Positions 9,441-17,800 of a DNA stretch of 64,000 bases are shown piece by piece. How positions within the stretch are numbered: position 1 is the stretch's first letter; each line of letters starts with the position of its first letter. A program made the position numbers and the translations under genes. Under the pieces are notes generated by a model that saw only the letters and a program-made list of their open reading frames with translations, did no database searches and had not been told where the DNA came from. Source of the DNA: Streptomyces subrutilus (GTDB lineage Bacteria > Actinomycetota > Actinomycetes > Streptomycetales > Streptomycetaceae). The DNA lies in the NCBI RefSeq assembly GCF_008704535.1, contig NZ_CP023701.1:4528501-4592500 (forward strand). Direction: 5' to 3'.

Positions 9441-10064
9441 TTGCACCGTCGCACAGCGCTCTCCGTCTCCACCGCCCTGCTCCTGGCGGCCCCCCTGCTG
9501 TCGGCCTGCTCGGGGCAGGCGCACCCCGGTACCGCGGCCGTCGTCGGCGGCGAACGGATCACCACCTCCGCGCTCCAGGCCCAGATGAACGACGTGCGCG
9601 CCGCGCAGAACCGTTCCGGGCAGGCCGCCGCCGAGCTCATCGCCAACACCCCCCGGCTCGACCGGCTCAAGCTCGGCTCCATGCTCCAGAGCCGGATCAT
9701 CGACAAGATGGCCGCGACCGCCGGAGTGAGCGCCTCCACCAAGGAGATCGAGGCGGAGCGCGCGTCCTACGTCGAGGGGGTCGGCGGGGCCGAGCAGTTC
9801 GAGGCGCAGCTGCTGCAGAAGACCGCCACCGCGCCCGACCAGGCCGACCGCTTCCTGAGGGACCGGGTGCTGATCGCCAAGCTGACCGCCAAGTACGGCA
9901 ACGGCCAGCTCGCGGCCCCGGCCGCGGCCGCCGCCAAGGCCCTGGACATCGAGGTGAACCCCCGCTACGGCGCCTGGAACGCCGCGCAGGTCCAGCTGGG
10001 CGACGTGGAGACCCCGTGGATCACCCAGAAGACCCGCCCCCAGCAGCCCCCCGCCGGAGCCTGA
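9441..10064 (+). CDS. SurA N-terminal domain lipoprotein
   Basis: 207-residue exported lipoprotein. A basic start (HRRTAL) and hydrophobic core end in the lipobox LLSAC, with Cys as the lipid-modified residue near position 23. The mature part has the helical SurA/PrsA N-terminal fold (GGERITTSALQAQMNDVR), usually seen in peptidyl-prolyl isomerase chaperones, but no parvulin domain follows. It is therefore likely a membrane-attached folding or holdase factor on the outer face; family knowledge, not proof. The TTG at 9441 is chosen because GGAGG lies five bases upstream and the upstream extension is not signal-like. It precedes the mazG gene by 28 bases, so co-transcription is likely. Confidence 0.87.
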   Translation: MHRRTALSVSTALLLAAPLLSACSGQAHPGTAAVVGGERITTSALQAQMNDVRAAQNRSGQAAAELIANTPRLDRLKLGSMLQSRIIDKMAATAGVSASTKEIEAERASYVEGVGGAEQFEAQLLQKTATAPDQADRFLRDRVLIAKLTAKYGNGQLAAPAAAAAKALDIEVNPRYGAWNAAQVQLGDVETPWITQKTRPQQPPAGA

Positions 10065-10092
10065 CGCCCGCGGCCGGAGGTAGGTTCGGAGG

Positions 10093-11196
10093 GTGACCGA
10101 CCACGCACCCGCCGAGCCCCCCTCCACCGCCCCCGTGCCCGCCGCACCGGCCGTACCCGCCGCCGCACCGGCCGGGCCGGCCGGCCGCATCGTGCTGCTG
10201 ACCACCAGCCACCGGGTCGCGCCCGGCGTGCTGTCCTGGCCGGCCTGGCAGGCCCTGCACGCGGCGGACCGGGTGCTGTGCGCCGACCCGGGCCACCCCC
10301 AGCTCCCGTACCTGCGGGAGGCCGGCATCGAGGTGGCGCACGCGGCCCCGGACGCGGCCGCGCTGGTCGAGGCGTGCGCGGGCGGCCGCACGGTCGTGGT
10401 GCTGCCCGGCGGCGAGGGGGACCGGCGGCTGACCGACGGGCTGGCACGGCTGGCGGGCTCGGGCCGGGCCGCCATGCCCGACCTCGAACTGCTGCCGGGC
10501 TCCTACGACCTGCCGGGCGCGCGCCTGCTCGACCTGGTCCAGGTGATGGACCGGATCCGGCGCGAGTGCCCCTGGTCCTCCCGGCAGACCCACCGGGGCC
10601 TGGCCAAGTACGGGATCGAGGAGGCGTACGAACTCGTCGAGGCCATCGAGGACGGCACCCGGGCGGAACTGCGCGAGGAACTGGGCGACGTGCTCCTCCA
10701 GGTCGTCTTCCACGCCCGGATCGCCGAGGAGTTCCGAGCGGACGCGGCGGACGACACGGACGCGGGGGACGAGGCGGACGACGGTGACGACGGGGGCTCC
10801 GGCGAAGGGGCGTTCTCCATCGACGACGTGGCCGCGACCCTCGTGGAGAAGCTGGTCCGGCGCCACCCGCACGTCTTCGGGGACGCCGAGGCGCACACCC
10901 CGGACGAGGTGAAGGCGCACTGGCTGCGCACCAAGGCGGTCGAGAAGCAGCGCGCGTCCGTCACCGACGGCGTCCCGCTCGGCCAGCCCGGCCTCGCGCT
11001 CGCGGCCAAGCTCGCCGGCCGGGTCCGTACGGCCGGCCTGCCGGTGGAGCCGCCCCGCGGCGAGGGCGTCGGATACGAGCTGCTGGCGCTGGCCGCGCGC
11101 GCCGAGGCGGCGGGCACCGATCCCGAGACCGCGCTGCGCGCGGCGGCCCGTGCCTACCGGGACGCCATCCGGGCGGCCGAGGGCCTCACTCCGTAG
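10093..11196 (+). CDS. mazG: Nucleoside triphosphate pyrophosphohydrolase MazG with N-terminal TP-methylase-like extension
   Basis: 367 residues. The C-terminal two thirds hold the MazG domain that hydrolyses (d)NTPs to NMP and PPi: CPWSSRQTHRGL, the acidic helices KYGIEEAYELVEA and ELREELGDVLLQVVFHARI, and the closing HPHVFGD and W..TKAVEK elements. Residues about 30-135 resemble a shortened tetrapyrrole methylase Rossmann unit (GRIVLLTTSHRVAPGVL, then VVLPGGEGD), as in Bacillus YabN-type fusions, but too short for activity. An Asp/Gly-rich insert lies near residues 217-239. The GTG at 10093 follows GGAGG. A house-cleaning role for damaged nucleotides is the family function. Confidence 0.93.
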   Translation: MTDHAPAEPPSTAPVPAAPAVPAAAPAGPAGRIVLLTTSHRVAPGVLSWPAWQALHAADRVLCADPGHPQLPYLREAGIEVAHAAPDAAALVEACAGGRTVVVLPGGEGDRRLTDGLARLAGSGRAAMPDLELLPGSYDLPGARLLDLVQVMDRIRRECPWSSRQTHRGLAKYGIEEAYELVEAIEDGTRAELREELGDVLLQVVFHARIAEEFRADAADDTDAGDEADDGDDGGSGEGAFSIDDVAATLVEKLVRRHPHVFGDAEAHTPDEVKAHWLRTKAVEKQRASVTDGVPLGQPGLALAAKLAGRVRTAGLPVEPPRGEGVGYELLALAARAEAAGTDPETALRAAARAYRDAIRAAEGLTP

Positions 11197-12418
11197 CCGG
11201 GCCGCCGCCCCGGGGCGCACGGCCCGAGGGGTTGTGCCACTGCGGCGCCGGGGGGTCGATGAACCACTCCCCGAAGCCCAGCGGGCGCCCGTTCGCGCCC
11301 TGGCCGCGGCCCGCGGCGGGCACGGAGTCGTGGAAGGTCCGGTCGGCGGGGGCGCCCAGCCCCGCCAAGAGGTGCGCGGTCTCCTGCACGAACGGGGCCG
11401 GCCCGCTGAGGTAGACGTCCTGGTCGGGCCACCGGCCCCGGTTGCCGAGCGCGGTGGCCAGCCGGTCGGTGGCCTGGTTGCGGTGGCGTCCGGGCGCGGG
11501 CGTGATGTAGGTGACCGCGAGCCAGGGGCAGGTCCCGGCGTACGCGTCGATCAGCGGGCGGTCGTAGAGGTGCGCGGCGTCCCGGGCGACGACGAAGAGC
11601 CGTACCTCCTGATCGGGAGGGTGCTGTGCCAGCTCCTCCAGCAGGGCGCGGACCGGGGCCCAGCCGGTGCCCGCGGCGATGAGGCTGGCCGGGCGTCCCG
11701 CGCGGCGGAAGGTCAGCTGCCCGCAGGCGGCGCCCAGGCGCAGCCGGTCGCCGGGCCGCGTCTCGGCGACCAGGGCGGGGCTGAGCCGGCCCCCCTCGAT
11801 CCGGCTGACGTGCAGGTCGACCGTGCCGTCGGGGCGGGGCGCGTTGCCGAGGGAGTAGGTGCGCCAGGTGCGCGGCACCCGGTCGCTGCTCACGCTCGCG
11901 TACTGACCCGGGAGATGGGGGAAGGGGAGGGCCGGCCGGAGGGTGAGGACGCCGACGTCCTGCCCGTACCGGAGGTGGCGGACCACCTCCGCGTCCCACC
12001 AGGGCGGCCCCTCGCCCGCGGCGGCGCCGGCCGTCATCGTGTCGGCGATCAACTGGTAGGCCTCGGCCCAGGCCTTCTCCGCCCGCGGGGTCCAGGCGTC
12101 GCCGGCGGTCTCGGCGAGCGCGGCGAGGAGGCTGGCGCCGACCGCCGTGTAGTGCGCGGGGCCGGCCAGGAACTTGCGGTGGTCGCGGCCGAGCTCGCGG
12201 AGGTAGGGGAGGAGGGTCTCGTCCTCCAGGTGCCCGATCACGTGGGTGAGCGCGGCGAAGAGCCGGTCGCGCTGGCGCTCCATGTCCTCGGCGGAGGCGG
12301 GGAAGAGCGCGCGCATGTCCGGGTTGTGCCAGAACAGGTGCGAGTAGAAGAACTTGACCGCGTGCTCGGCCCTTCTCTCCACCACCGCGAAACTGCTCTT
12401 CAAGATCCTCGCATCCAC
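11186..12418 (-). CDS. Flavohaemoglobin-like protein: globin plus FAD/NAD(P) reductase
   Basis: About 410 residues. The N-terminal globin (about 1-135) has the distal-side run HAVKFFYSHLFWHNPDM and a probable proximal haem His near residue 80 (GRDHRKFL). The C-terminal ferredoxin-reductase half (about 145-395) has RTYSLGNAP for FAD binding and the NAD(P) motif AAGTGWAPVRALLEEL. The family oxidises nitric oxide to nitrate or reduces O2. A C-terminal tail of about 45 residues (GFGEWFIDPPAP) goes beyond classical Hmp. The GTG at 12418 gives the shortest complete globin; no clear ribosome binding site is seen, so the start is uncertain. It overlaps mazG by 11 bases tail to tail and is divergent from the P450 gene. 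Confidence 0.88.
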   Translation of the reverse strand: MDARILKSSFAVVERRAEHAVKFFYSHLFWHNPDMRALFPASAEDMERQRDRLFAALTHVIGHLEDETLLPYLRELGRDHRKFLAGPAHYTAVGASLLAALAETAGDAWTPRAEKAWAEAYQLIADTMTAGAAAGEGPPWWDAEVVRHLRYGQDVGVLTLRPALPFPHLPGQYASVSSDRVPRTWRTYSLGNAPRPDGTVDLHVSRIEGGRLSPALVAETRPGDRLRLGAACGQLTFRRAGRPASLIAAGTGWAPVRALLEELAQHPPDQEVRLFVVARDAAHLYDRPLIDAYAGTCPWLAVTYITPAPGRHRNQATDRLATALGNRGRWPDQDVYLSGPAPFVQETAHLLAGLGAPADRTFHDSVPAAGRGQGANGRPLGFGEWFIDPPAPQWHNPSGRAPRGGGPATE

Positions 12419-12533
12419 AAGAGCGAAAGTAGGAACGCCGCGGAAGCCGGCGTCAAGTGTGGGCGGATCTACGGACAGCCGCGACGAACCGCCCGAATCG
12501 GGTGGCGGGCCGGCGCCGGGATACGGTCCTGGG

Positions 12534-13808
12534 GTGCATGAGCAGACCCCCGCCACCCCAGCCGACGCTCCCTCCGCCCAGGGCCCGACCCTGTTCGACT
12601 GGGAGTTCGCGACCGACCCGTACCCGGCCTACGCCTGGCTGCGCGAGCACGCGCCGGTGCACCGCACCAGGCTCCCGAGCGGGGTCGAGGCCTGGCTGGT
12701 CACCCGGTACGCCGACGCCCGCCAGGCCCTCGCGGACCAGCGGCTGAGCAAGAACCCGGCCCATCACGCGGAACCCGCGCACGCCAAGGGCAAGACCGGC
12801 ATCCCCGGGGAGCGCAAGGCCGAGCTGATGACGCACCTGCTCAACATCGACCCGCCGGACCACACCCGGCTGCGGCGGTTGGTGTCGAAGGCGTTCACCC
12901 CGCGCAGGGTGGCCGAGTTCACCCCGCGGGTGCAGGAGCTCACCGACCACCTCATCGACGGGTTCGCGGAGCGGGGCGAGGCCGACCTCATCCACGAATT
13001 CGCCTTCCCGCTCCCCATCTACGCCATCTGCGAGATGCTCGGCGTCCCGCGCGAGGACCAGGACGACTTCCGCGACTGGGCCGGGATGATGATCCGCCAC
13101 GGCGGCGGGCCGCGCGGCGGGGTCGCCCGCTCGGTCAAGCAGATGCGGACCTACCTCGGTGAACTCATCCACCGCAAAAGGGATGATCCGGGCAATGACC
13201 TGATCTCCGACCTGATCCGCGCGAGCGACCACGGCGACCACCTCACGGAGGCCGAGGCCACCGCGATGGCCTTCATCCTGCTGTTCGCCGGCTTCGAGAC
13301 GACCGTGAACCTCATCGGCAACGGTGTCCACTCCCTCTTCATGAACCCGGGCCAGCGCGCCCGCCTCCAGACCTCCCTGGCCGCCGGGGAGCGGGGCCTG
13401 CTGGAGACCGGCGTCGAGGAGCTGCTGCGCTACGACGGCCCCGTCGAGCTCGCGACCTGGCGGTTCGCCACCGAACCGCTCACCCTGGCCGGACAGCGGG
13501 TGGCGGCCGGGGACCCGGTGCTGGTCGTCCTCGCGGCGGCCGACCGCGACCCCGCGCGCTTCGCCGAACCCGACACCCTCGACCTCGCGCGCACCGACAA
13601 CCAGCACCTCGGCTACGGGCACGGCATCCACTACTGCCTGGGCGCGCCGCTCGCCCGGCTGGAGGGCCAGACCGCGCTCGCGACGCTGCTGACGCGCCTG
13701 CCGGACCTGGAACTCGCCGTACCGGCCGAGGAGCTGCGCTGGCGGGGCGGGCTCATCATGCGCGGCCTGCGCACCCTTCCGGTCCGCTTCACGCCGCGGG
13801 GGCGCTGA
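12534..13808 (+). CDS. Cytochrome P450
   Basis: 424-residue soluble bacterial P450, probably CYP107-like. I-helix motif AGFETT (252-257), the ExxR pair E296/R299 (EELLRYDGPV), and haem-binding YGHGIHYCLGAPLARLE with ligand Cys368; the usual Phe at the start of that motif is Tyr. The substrate cannot be inferred: no biosynthetic genes or ferredoxin gene lie alongside. The GTG at 12534 starts the protein immediately before the conserved part; a longer frame from 12354 would overlap the divergent globin gene and is not P450-like. The 115-base divergent region probably holds both promoters; the pairing with an oxygen/NO-binding flavohaemoglobin is notable but may be coincidental. Confidence 0.93.
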   Translation: MHEQTPATPADAPSAQGPTLFDWEFATDPYPAYAWLREHAPVHRTRLPSGVEAWLVTRYADARQALADQRLSKNPAHHAEPAHAKGKTGIPGERKAELMTHLLNIDPPDHTRLRRLVSKAFTPRRVAEFTPRVQELTDHLIDGFAERGEADLIHEFAFPLPIYAICEMLGVPREDQDDFRDWAGMMIRHGGGPRGGVARSVKQMRTYLGELIHRKRDDPGNDLISDLIRASDHGDHLTEAEATAMAFILLFAGFETTVNLIGNGVHSLFMNPGQRARLQTSLAAGERGLLETGVEELLRYDGPVELATWRFATEPLTLAGQRVAAGDPVLVVLAAADRDPARFAEPDTLDLARTDNQHLGYGHGIHYCLGAPLARLEGQTALATLLTRLPDLELAVPAEELRWRGGLIMRGLRTLPVRFTPRGR

Positions 13809-13812
13809 GCCC

Positions 13813-13833
13813 CGCCTGACCACGCGTCAGGCG
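13813..13833 (+). terminator. Short hairpin after the P450 gene
   Basis: An 8-bp perfect inverted repeat (CGCCTGAC / GTCAGGCG, five-base loop) begins five bases after the P450 stop, ahead of the rpfC promoter. Confidence 0.55.
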
Positions 13834-13843
13834 CGGTCCGAAC

Positions 13844-13873
13844 TTGTGACAATCGTTCGAAGGCCGCTAGGTT
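13844..13873 (+). promoter_or_regulatory. Predicted rpfC promoter
   Basis: TTGTGA (13844-13849) and TAGGTT (13868-13873) with an 18-base spacer match a housekeeping sigma promoter. Transcription would begin near 13880, about 30 bases before the chosen start codon, leaving no room for a riboswitch of the kind seen ahead of rpfA. Confidence 0.55.
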
Positions 13874-13910
13874 CTGCCGTTACCCCGCTGTTATGCGAAA
13901 GGTGCACCTC

Positions 13911-14984
13911 ATGCGTTCCGGGAACGGCCGCCACAGACGCCCCCGCCAGGTCCCCGCCCTGGTCGTCACCGCAGGAGTCACCGGCTCCGCGCTCGCCCTG
14001 CCGCTGCTCGCCGCCACCAACGCGACGGCCGCCGACACCTCCACCTGGGACCGGGTCGCCGAGTGCGAGAGCGGCGGCTCGTGGAGCGCGAACTTCGGCA
14101 GCGGCGCGTACGGCGGGCTCCAGTTCACGCAGGAGCAGTGGAAGAACGCCGGCGGCCTCGACTTCGCCGAGCGCCCCGACCTCGCCAGCCGCTCCCAGCA
14201 GATCGCCGTCGCCGAACGGGTGCTGGCCGCCCAGGGCCCCCAGGCGTGGCCGCTGTGCGCCGCCACGGCGGGCCTGGCCCAGCAGGGCGCCGCCGCCGAG
14301 GTGGACCCCGGCCTGCCCGGCTCCGGCGGTGCGGCGGCCCCCACCCCGAACCGCCCCGACGCCGACGTCCCCGTCACCGGCACCGGTGCGCCCTCCACGG
14401 ACTTCGGGGCGCCGACCCCGCTGCCGAGCCCGTCCGACCTCCCCGACGGCCCGCTCGCACCCTCCCTCGGACTGCCCGTCATGCCGGCGCCCGACGACCC
14501 GGCCACGAGCCCGGCCGACCCGACGGCCCCCGCGGACCCCACCGCCCCGACCGTCCCGGGTGAACCCGCCACGCCCGCGCCGGACGGCTCCACGCCCCCG
14601 GCCGACCCGACCGCGCCGGCGGACCCGACCGCGCCCGCGGACCCCACCGCGCCCGCCCCTTCGCCCTCCGGCACCCCCGACCCCTCGGGCGGAGCCACGC
14701 CCCAGACGACGACCGGCGCCTCCACCGACCCCTCCGCCCTGCCGTCCGTCCCGGAGGGCAGCGGCAAGCACCGCGGTACCCCGGCGGCCGAGGAGTCCGG
14801 CGCGGCTGACGGGGCGTCGGAGCCCTCCTACACGGTCAGATCGGGCGACAGCCTGACCGCCATCGCGTCCGCCAACGGACTCAAGGGCGGTTGGAACGCG
14901 CTCTACGAGGCCAACGAGCAGGTCATCGGCAAGGACGCGGACCTGATCAAGCCCGGTCAGAACCTGGATCTAAGCGCGGAATAG
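13911..14984 (+). CDS. rpfC: Resuscitation-promoting factor, Rpf domain plus LysM
   Basis: 357-residue secreted muralytic enzyme. Signal peptide about 1-40 (ending NATA), Rpf lysozyme/lytic-transglycosylase-like domain about 43-120 with the catalytic Glu E53 in ECESGGSWS, then a very Pro/Thr/Asp-rich linker with repeats of ADPTAP type (about 130-300), and a C-terminal LysM peptidoglycan-binding domain (YTVRSGDSLTAIA, about 310-357). Rpf proteins cleave wall glycan and aid spore germination. The ATG at 13911 has AAAGG upstream; the ATG 18 bases earlier has no ribosome binding site. The symbol follows the S. coelicolor neighbour of rpfA and is by position and family, not search. The gene lies tandem to rpfA. 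Confidence 0.92.
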   Translation: MRSGNGRHRRPRQVPALVVTAGVTGSALALPLLAATNATAADTSTWDRVAECESGGSWSANFGSGAYGGLQFTQEQWKNAGGLDFAERPDLASRSQQIAVAERVLAAQGPQAWPLCAATAGLAQQGAAAEVDPGLPGSGGAAAPTPNRPDADVPVTGTGAPSTDFGAPTPLPSPSDLPDGPLAPSLGLPVMPAPDDPATSPADPTAPADPTAPTVPGEPATPAPDGSTPPADPTAPADPTAPADPTAPAPSPSGTPDPSGGATPQTTTGASTDPSALPSVPEGSGKHRGTPAAEESGAADGASEPSYTVRSGDSLTAIASANGLKGGWNALYEANEQVIGKDADLIKPGQNLDLSAE

Positions 14985-15142
14985 CGGCACTTCGGGCACC
15001 CGTAAAGCTGCTGATTGTCCGTTTTCTGTAAGTGAGACATGCGTCTCTTCGCTCCAACTGGCGTGTCCCACCCGGCGGCTGCCGCAAACCCCGTCCTCAC
15101 CTGCGCAAACGTCCCCGCAGGGGGCGCAAGCAAGGGTGGTTT

Positions 15143-15174
15143 CCCCCCGATGTTGCGCGTTGAACATCGGGGGG
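15143..15174 (+). terminator. Hairpin between rpfC and rpfA overlapping the rpfA -35 box
   Basis: Perfect 12-bp inverted repeat (CCCCCCGATGTT at 15143-15154 and its complement at 15163-15174, eight-base loop). It may terminate rpfC transcripts. The right arm contains most of the TTGAAC -35 element of the predicted rpfA promoter, so it could also be a regulator-binding palindrome. Confidence 0.6.
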
Positions 15175-15189
15175 AGACCTGTCTACCTT
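15160..15189 (+). promoter_or_regulatory. Predicted rpfA promoter
   Basis: TTGAAC (15160-15165) and TACCTT (15184-15189), spacer 18 bases. The start point would be near 15196, giving a leader of about 240 nucleotides that contains the whole riboswitch. Confidence 0.6.
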
Positions 15190-15225
15190 CTGAGTCGCCC
15201 GCCACCGCGGGCTCCTTCGACCGCA

Positions 15226-15421
15226 TCGCCGAATCCTGCCGGCGGACGGGGGGAACAGTCGTCGCGTCAAGCGCCGAAGGCAGGAGCGGGGGAACCAAGG
15301 TAGGCGCCGGGAGCGGCCGTTGAGAGACGGTCACGCCACCGGCTAGGGGTTAAGCCGTGCGCTAGGTCGCACGGCCGGGCAACTCACTCGCCCGAACCCG
15401 ACAGCTCACCTCGTAGGCGTC
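15226..15421 (+). ncRNA. c-di-AMP riboswitch (ydaO/yuaA class)
   Basis: The leader of rpfA carries the conserved blocks of the ydaO motif in order: CGCCGAATCCTGCC, the pairing partner GGCAGG running into AGCGGGGGAACCA, then GGGGTTAAGCC, and finally CTCGCCCGAACCCGACAGCT with CTCGTAGGCG closing helix P1 against the first CGCC. Boundaries are approximate. Riboswitches of this class bind cyclic di-AMP and normally switch expression off; they are established upstream of rpf-type wall hydrolases in actinomycetes. The element ends about 17 bases before the rpfA start codon, so it could act on transcription or on access to AGGAGA. Confidence 0.9.
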
Positions 15422-15437
15422 GGTGAGGAGAAACTCC

Positions 15438-16145
15438 ATGCTGCTTTCCGGCAAGGGCAAGCACCGCCGCGGTTCCAAGGCCGTCCGCATCGTCACGCTC
15501 GCCGGTGTCGCCGGTGTGGCCGTGGCCGCCCCCCTGATGGCCGCCGGCTCCGCCAGCGCCGCCACCGCGTCCGAATGGGACAAGGTCGCGCAGTGCGAGT
15601 CCGGTGGCAACTGGTCCATCAACACGGGCAACGGCTTCTACGGCGGCCTGCAGTTCACGTCCTCCACCTGGGCCGCGTACGGCGGCAAGGCGTACGCCGC
15701 GCAGGCCAACCAGGCCAGCAAGTCGCAGCAGATAGCGATCGCCGAGAAGGTCCTCAAGGGCCAGGGCAAGGGCGCCTGGCCGTCCTGCGGCGTCGGCCTG
15801 TCCAAGGCCTCCTCCGGCGGCTCCGTCGAGGCCCCGGCCAAGAACCAGCAGAAGACCGAGTCGAAGAAGACCACGCAGGCCGCGCCGAAGAAGGAGACCA
15901 AGCGCTCCCAGGCCCCGACCACGCGCTCCGAGCGCTCCGAGGCCCCGGCCCCGACCGCCAAGCCGAAGGCCCAGGCCCCGAAGACCGGCACCGGTTCGTA
16001 CGAGGTCAAGTCCGGTGACACCCTCGGCACCATCGCCGAGGCCAACGGCGTCAACGGCGGCTGGGAGAAGCTCTTCGAGCTCAACAAGGGCGTCGTCACC
16101 GACGCCGACCTGATCTTCCCGGGTCAGAAGCTCCACCTCGGCTGA
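15438..16145 (+). CDS. rpfA: Resuscitation-promoting factor, Rpf domain plus LysM
   Basis: 235-residue secreted wall hydrolase. Signal peptide 1-41 (ending SASA), Rpf catalytic domain about 45-118 with Glu54 in QCESGGNWS and the GFYGGLQF block, a Lys/Gln/Thr-rich charged linker, and a LysM domain (about 185-235, YEVKSGDTLGTIAEANG). The ATG at 15438 has AGGAGA at six bases; the in-frame GTG at 15423 would consume that site and is rejected. Expression is predicted to be under a c-di-AMP riboswitch, matching the arrangement known for Streptomyces rpfA. It differs from its neighbour rpfC mainly in a shorter, basic linker. A strong hairpin follows before enolase. Confidence 0.96.
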   Translation: MLLSGKGKHRRGSKAVRIVTLAGVAGVAVAAPLMAAGSASAATASEWDKVAQCESGGNWSINTGNGFYGGLQFTSSTWAAYGGKAYAAQANQASKSQQIAIAEKVLKGQGKGAWPSCGVGLSKASSGGSVEAPAKNQQKTESKKTTQAAPKKETKRSQAPTTRSERSEAPAPTAKPKAQAPKTGTGSYEVKSGDTLGTIAEANGVNGGWEKLFELNKGVVTDADLIFPGQKLHLG

Positions 16146-16196
16146 ACGGTGCGGCCCTGACCGCACCCGGCCCCGTCCGTCCCCGCAGGGCCCCCA

Positions 16197-16230
16197 CCGC
16201 CCGGCGCGCCTCCCCCCGCGCGCCGGGCGG
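16197..16230 (+). terminator. Hairpin after rpfA
   Basis: 13-bp perfect inverted repeat (arms 16197-16209 and 16218-16230), 52 bases after the rpfA stop. The following stretch to 16427 holds the enolase promoter region, with a -10-like TAGGCT at 16349-16354. Confidence 0.7.
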
Positions 16231-16427
16231 CGGCGCGTGCCCGGCCGGACCGCGATGATCAAGGGTCCAATGTCCTGGAAGAGGGGTATTCGGGCCCTTT
16301 TTCGTCCCAGGACCCGGGCGGTCGGCCGGCCGAGTGCCCGGAGCCGGTTAGGCTCTAAGCGGCAAGGCCATCCCACGGCCTGACACGCCACCGCACACCC
16401 AGCGTCACATCCCAGAAGGAGATGCTC

Positions 16428-17708
16428 GTGCCGTCCATCGACGTCGTCGTAGCCCGGGAAATCCTGGACTCCCGAGGCAACCCCACGGTCGAGGTCGAGG
16501 TGGGCCTCGACGACGGCAGCACCGGCCGTGCTGCCGTTCCGTCCGGTGCCTCCACCGGTGCATTCGAGGCCATCGAGCTCCGTGACGGTGACCCCAACCG
16601 TTACATGGGCAAGGGTGTCGAGAAGGCCGTCCTCGCCGTCATCGAGCAGATCGGGCCGGAGCTCGTCGGCTACGACGCCACCGAGCAGCGCCTGATCGAC
16701 CAGGCCATGTTCGACCTGGACGCCACCGACAACAAGGGCTCGCTCGGCGCCAACGCCATCCTCGGCGTGTCCCTCGCCGTCGCCCACGCCGCGTCCGAGG
16801 CCTCGGACCTCCCGCTCTTCCGCTACCTCGGCGGCCCGAACGCGCACCTGCTGCCCGTTCCGATGATGAACATCCTCAACGGCGGGTCGCACGCCGACTC
16901 CAACGTGGACATCCAGGAGTTCATGATCGCCCCGATCGGCGCGGAGTCCTTCTCCGAGGCGCTGCGCTGGGGCGCCGAGGTCTACCACACCCTCAAGAAG
17001 GTCCTCCACACCAAGGGCCTCTCCACCGGGCTGGGCGACGAGGGCGGCTTCGCCCCGAACCTGGAGTCCAACCGCGCCGCGCTCGACCTCATCGTCGAGG
17101 CCATCAAGCAGGCCGGCTACGTCCCGGGCAAGGACATCGCGCTCGCGCTCGACGTCGCCGCGTCCGAGTTCTACAAGGACGGCAAGTACGAGTTCGAGGG
17201 CCAGTCCCGCTCGGCCGCCGAGATGACCGAGTACTACGAGGAGCTCGTCTCCGCGTACCCGATGGTCTCCATCGAGGACCCGCTGTACGAGGACGACTGG
17301 GCCGGCTGGAAGACCCTCACCGACCGTCTGGGCTCCAAGGTCCAGATCGTCGGCGACGACCTCTTCGTCACCAACCCGGAGCGCCTGGCCCGCGGCATCG
17401 AGGAGGGCTCCGCGAACGCCCTGCTCGTGAAGGTGAACCAGATCGGTTCGCTGACCGAGACCCTCGACGCCGTCGAGATGGCCCAGCGCAACGGCTTCAA
17501 GTGCATGATGTCGCACCGTTCCGGCGAGACCGAGGACGTCACCATCGCCGACCTCGCCGTCGCCGTGAACTGCGGTCAGATCAAGACCGGCGCCCCGGCC
17601 CGCTCGGACCGCGTCGCCAAGTACAACCAGCTGCTGCGCATCGAGGAGATCCTCGACGACGCCGCCGTGTACGCCGGCCGCTCCGCCTTCCCGCGCTTCA
17701 AGGGCTGA
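16428..17708 (+). CDS. eno: Enolase
   Basis: 426-residue 2-phosphoglycerate dehydratase of glycolysis. The N-terminus is VPSIDVVVAREILDSRGNP, the Mg-binding and catalytic motifs are intact (GDEGGFAPN, SIEDPL, GDDLFVTN), and the family signature is LLVKVNQIGSLTET, followed by MSHRSGETED. The GTG at 16428 is preferred over the ATG six bases earlier, because AAGGAG stands at the right distance and this gives the normal family length. The order rpf-eno-divIC-DUF501-ppx is a conserved actinobacterial block. Nothing unusual in sequence. Confidence 0.98.
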   Translation: MPSIDVVVAREILDSRGNPTVEVEVGLDDGSTGRAAVPSGASTGAFEAIELRDGDPNRYMGKGVEKAVLAVIEQIGPELVGYDATEQRLIDQAMFDLDATDNKGSLGANAILGVSLAVAHAASEASDLPLFRYLGGPNAHLLPVPMMNILNGGSHADSNVDIQEFMIAPIGAESFSEALRWGAEVYHTLKKVLHTKGLSTGLGDEGGFAPNLESNRAALDLIVEAIKQAGYVPGKDIALALDVAASEFYKDGKYEFEGQSRSAAEMTEYYEELVSAYPMVSIEDPLYEDDWAGWKTLTDRLGSKVQIVGDDLFVTNPERLARGIEEGSANALLVKVNQIGSLTETLDAVEMAQRNGFKCMMSHRSGETEDVTIADLAVAVNCGQIKTGAPARSDRVAKYNQLLRIEEILDDAAVYAGRSAFPRFKG

Positions 17709-17727
17709 GCCTTCGCCTAGCCTCCGT

Positions 17728-17766
17728 ACGTCCCCGCACTCGGTCCCGTACCGTGTGCGGGGACGT
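17728..17766 (+). terminator. Hairpin between eno and divIC
   Basis: 12-bp perfect inverted repeat (ACGTCCCCGCAC at 17728-17739, complement at 17755-17766). It would terminate eno messages or attenuate read-through into divIC, which starts 34 bases on. Confidence 0.65.
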
Positions 17767-17800
17767 ATTGCGTAGTGCGTACCGAGGAGAGGCGGGGTCA

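Noticed and set aside
12354..12533. Longer start for the P450 gene
   Set aside because: The added residues are not P450-like and would overlap the divergent flavohaemoglobin gene.
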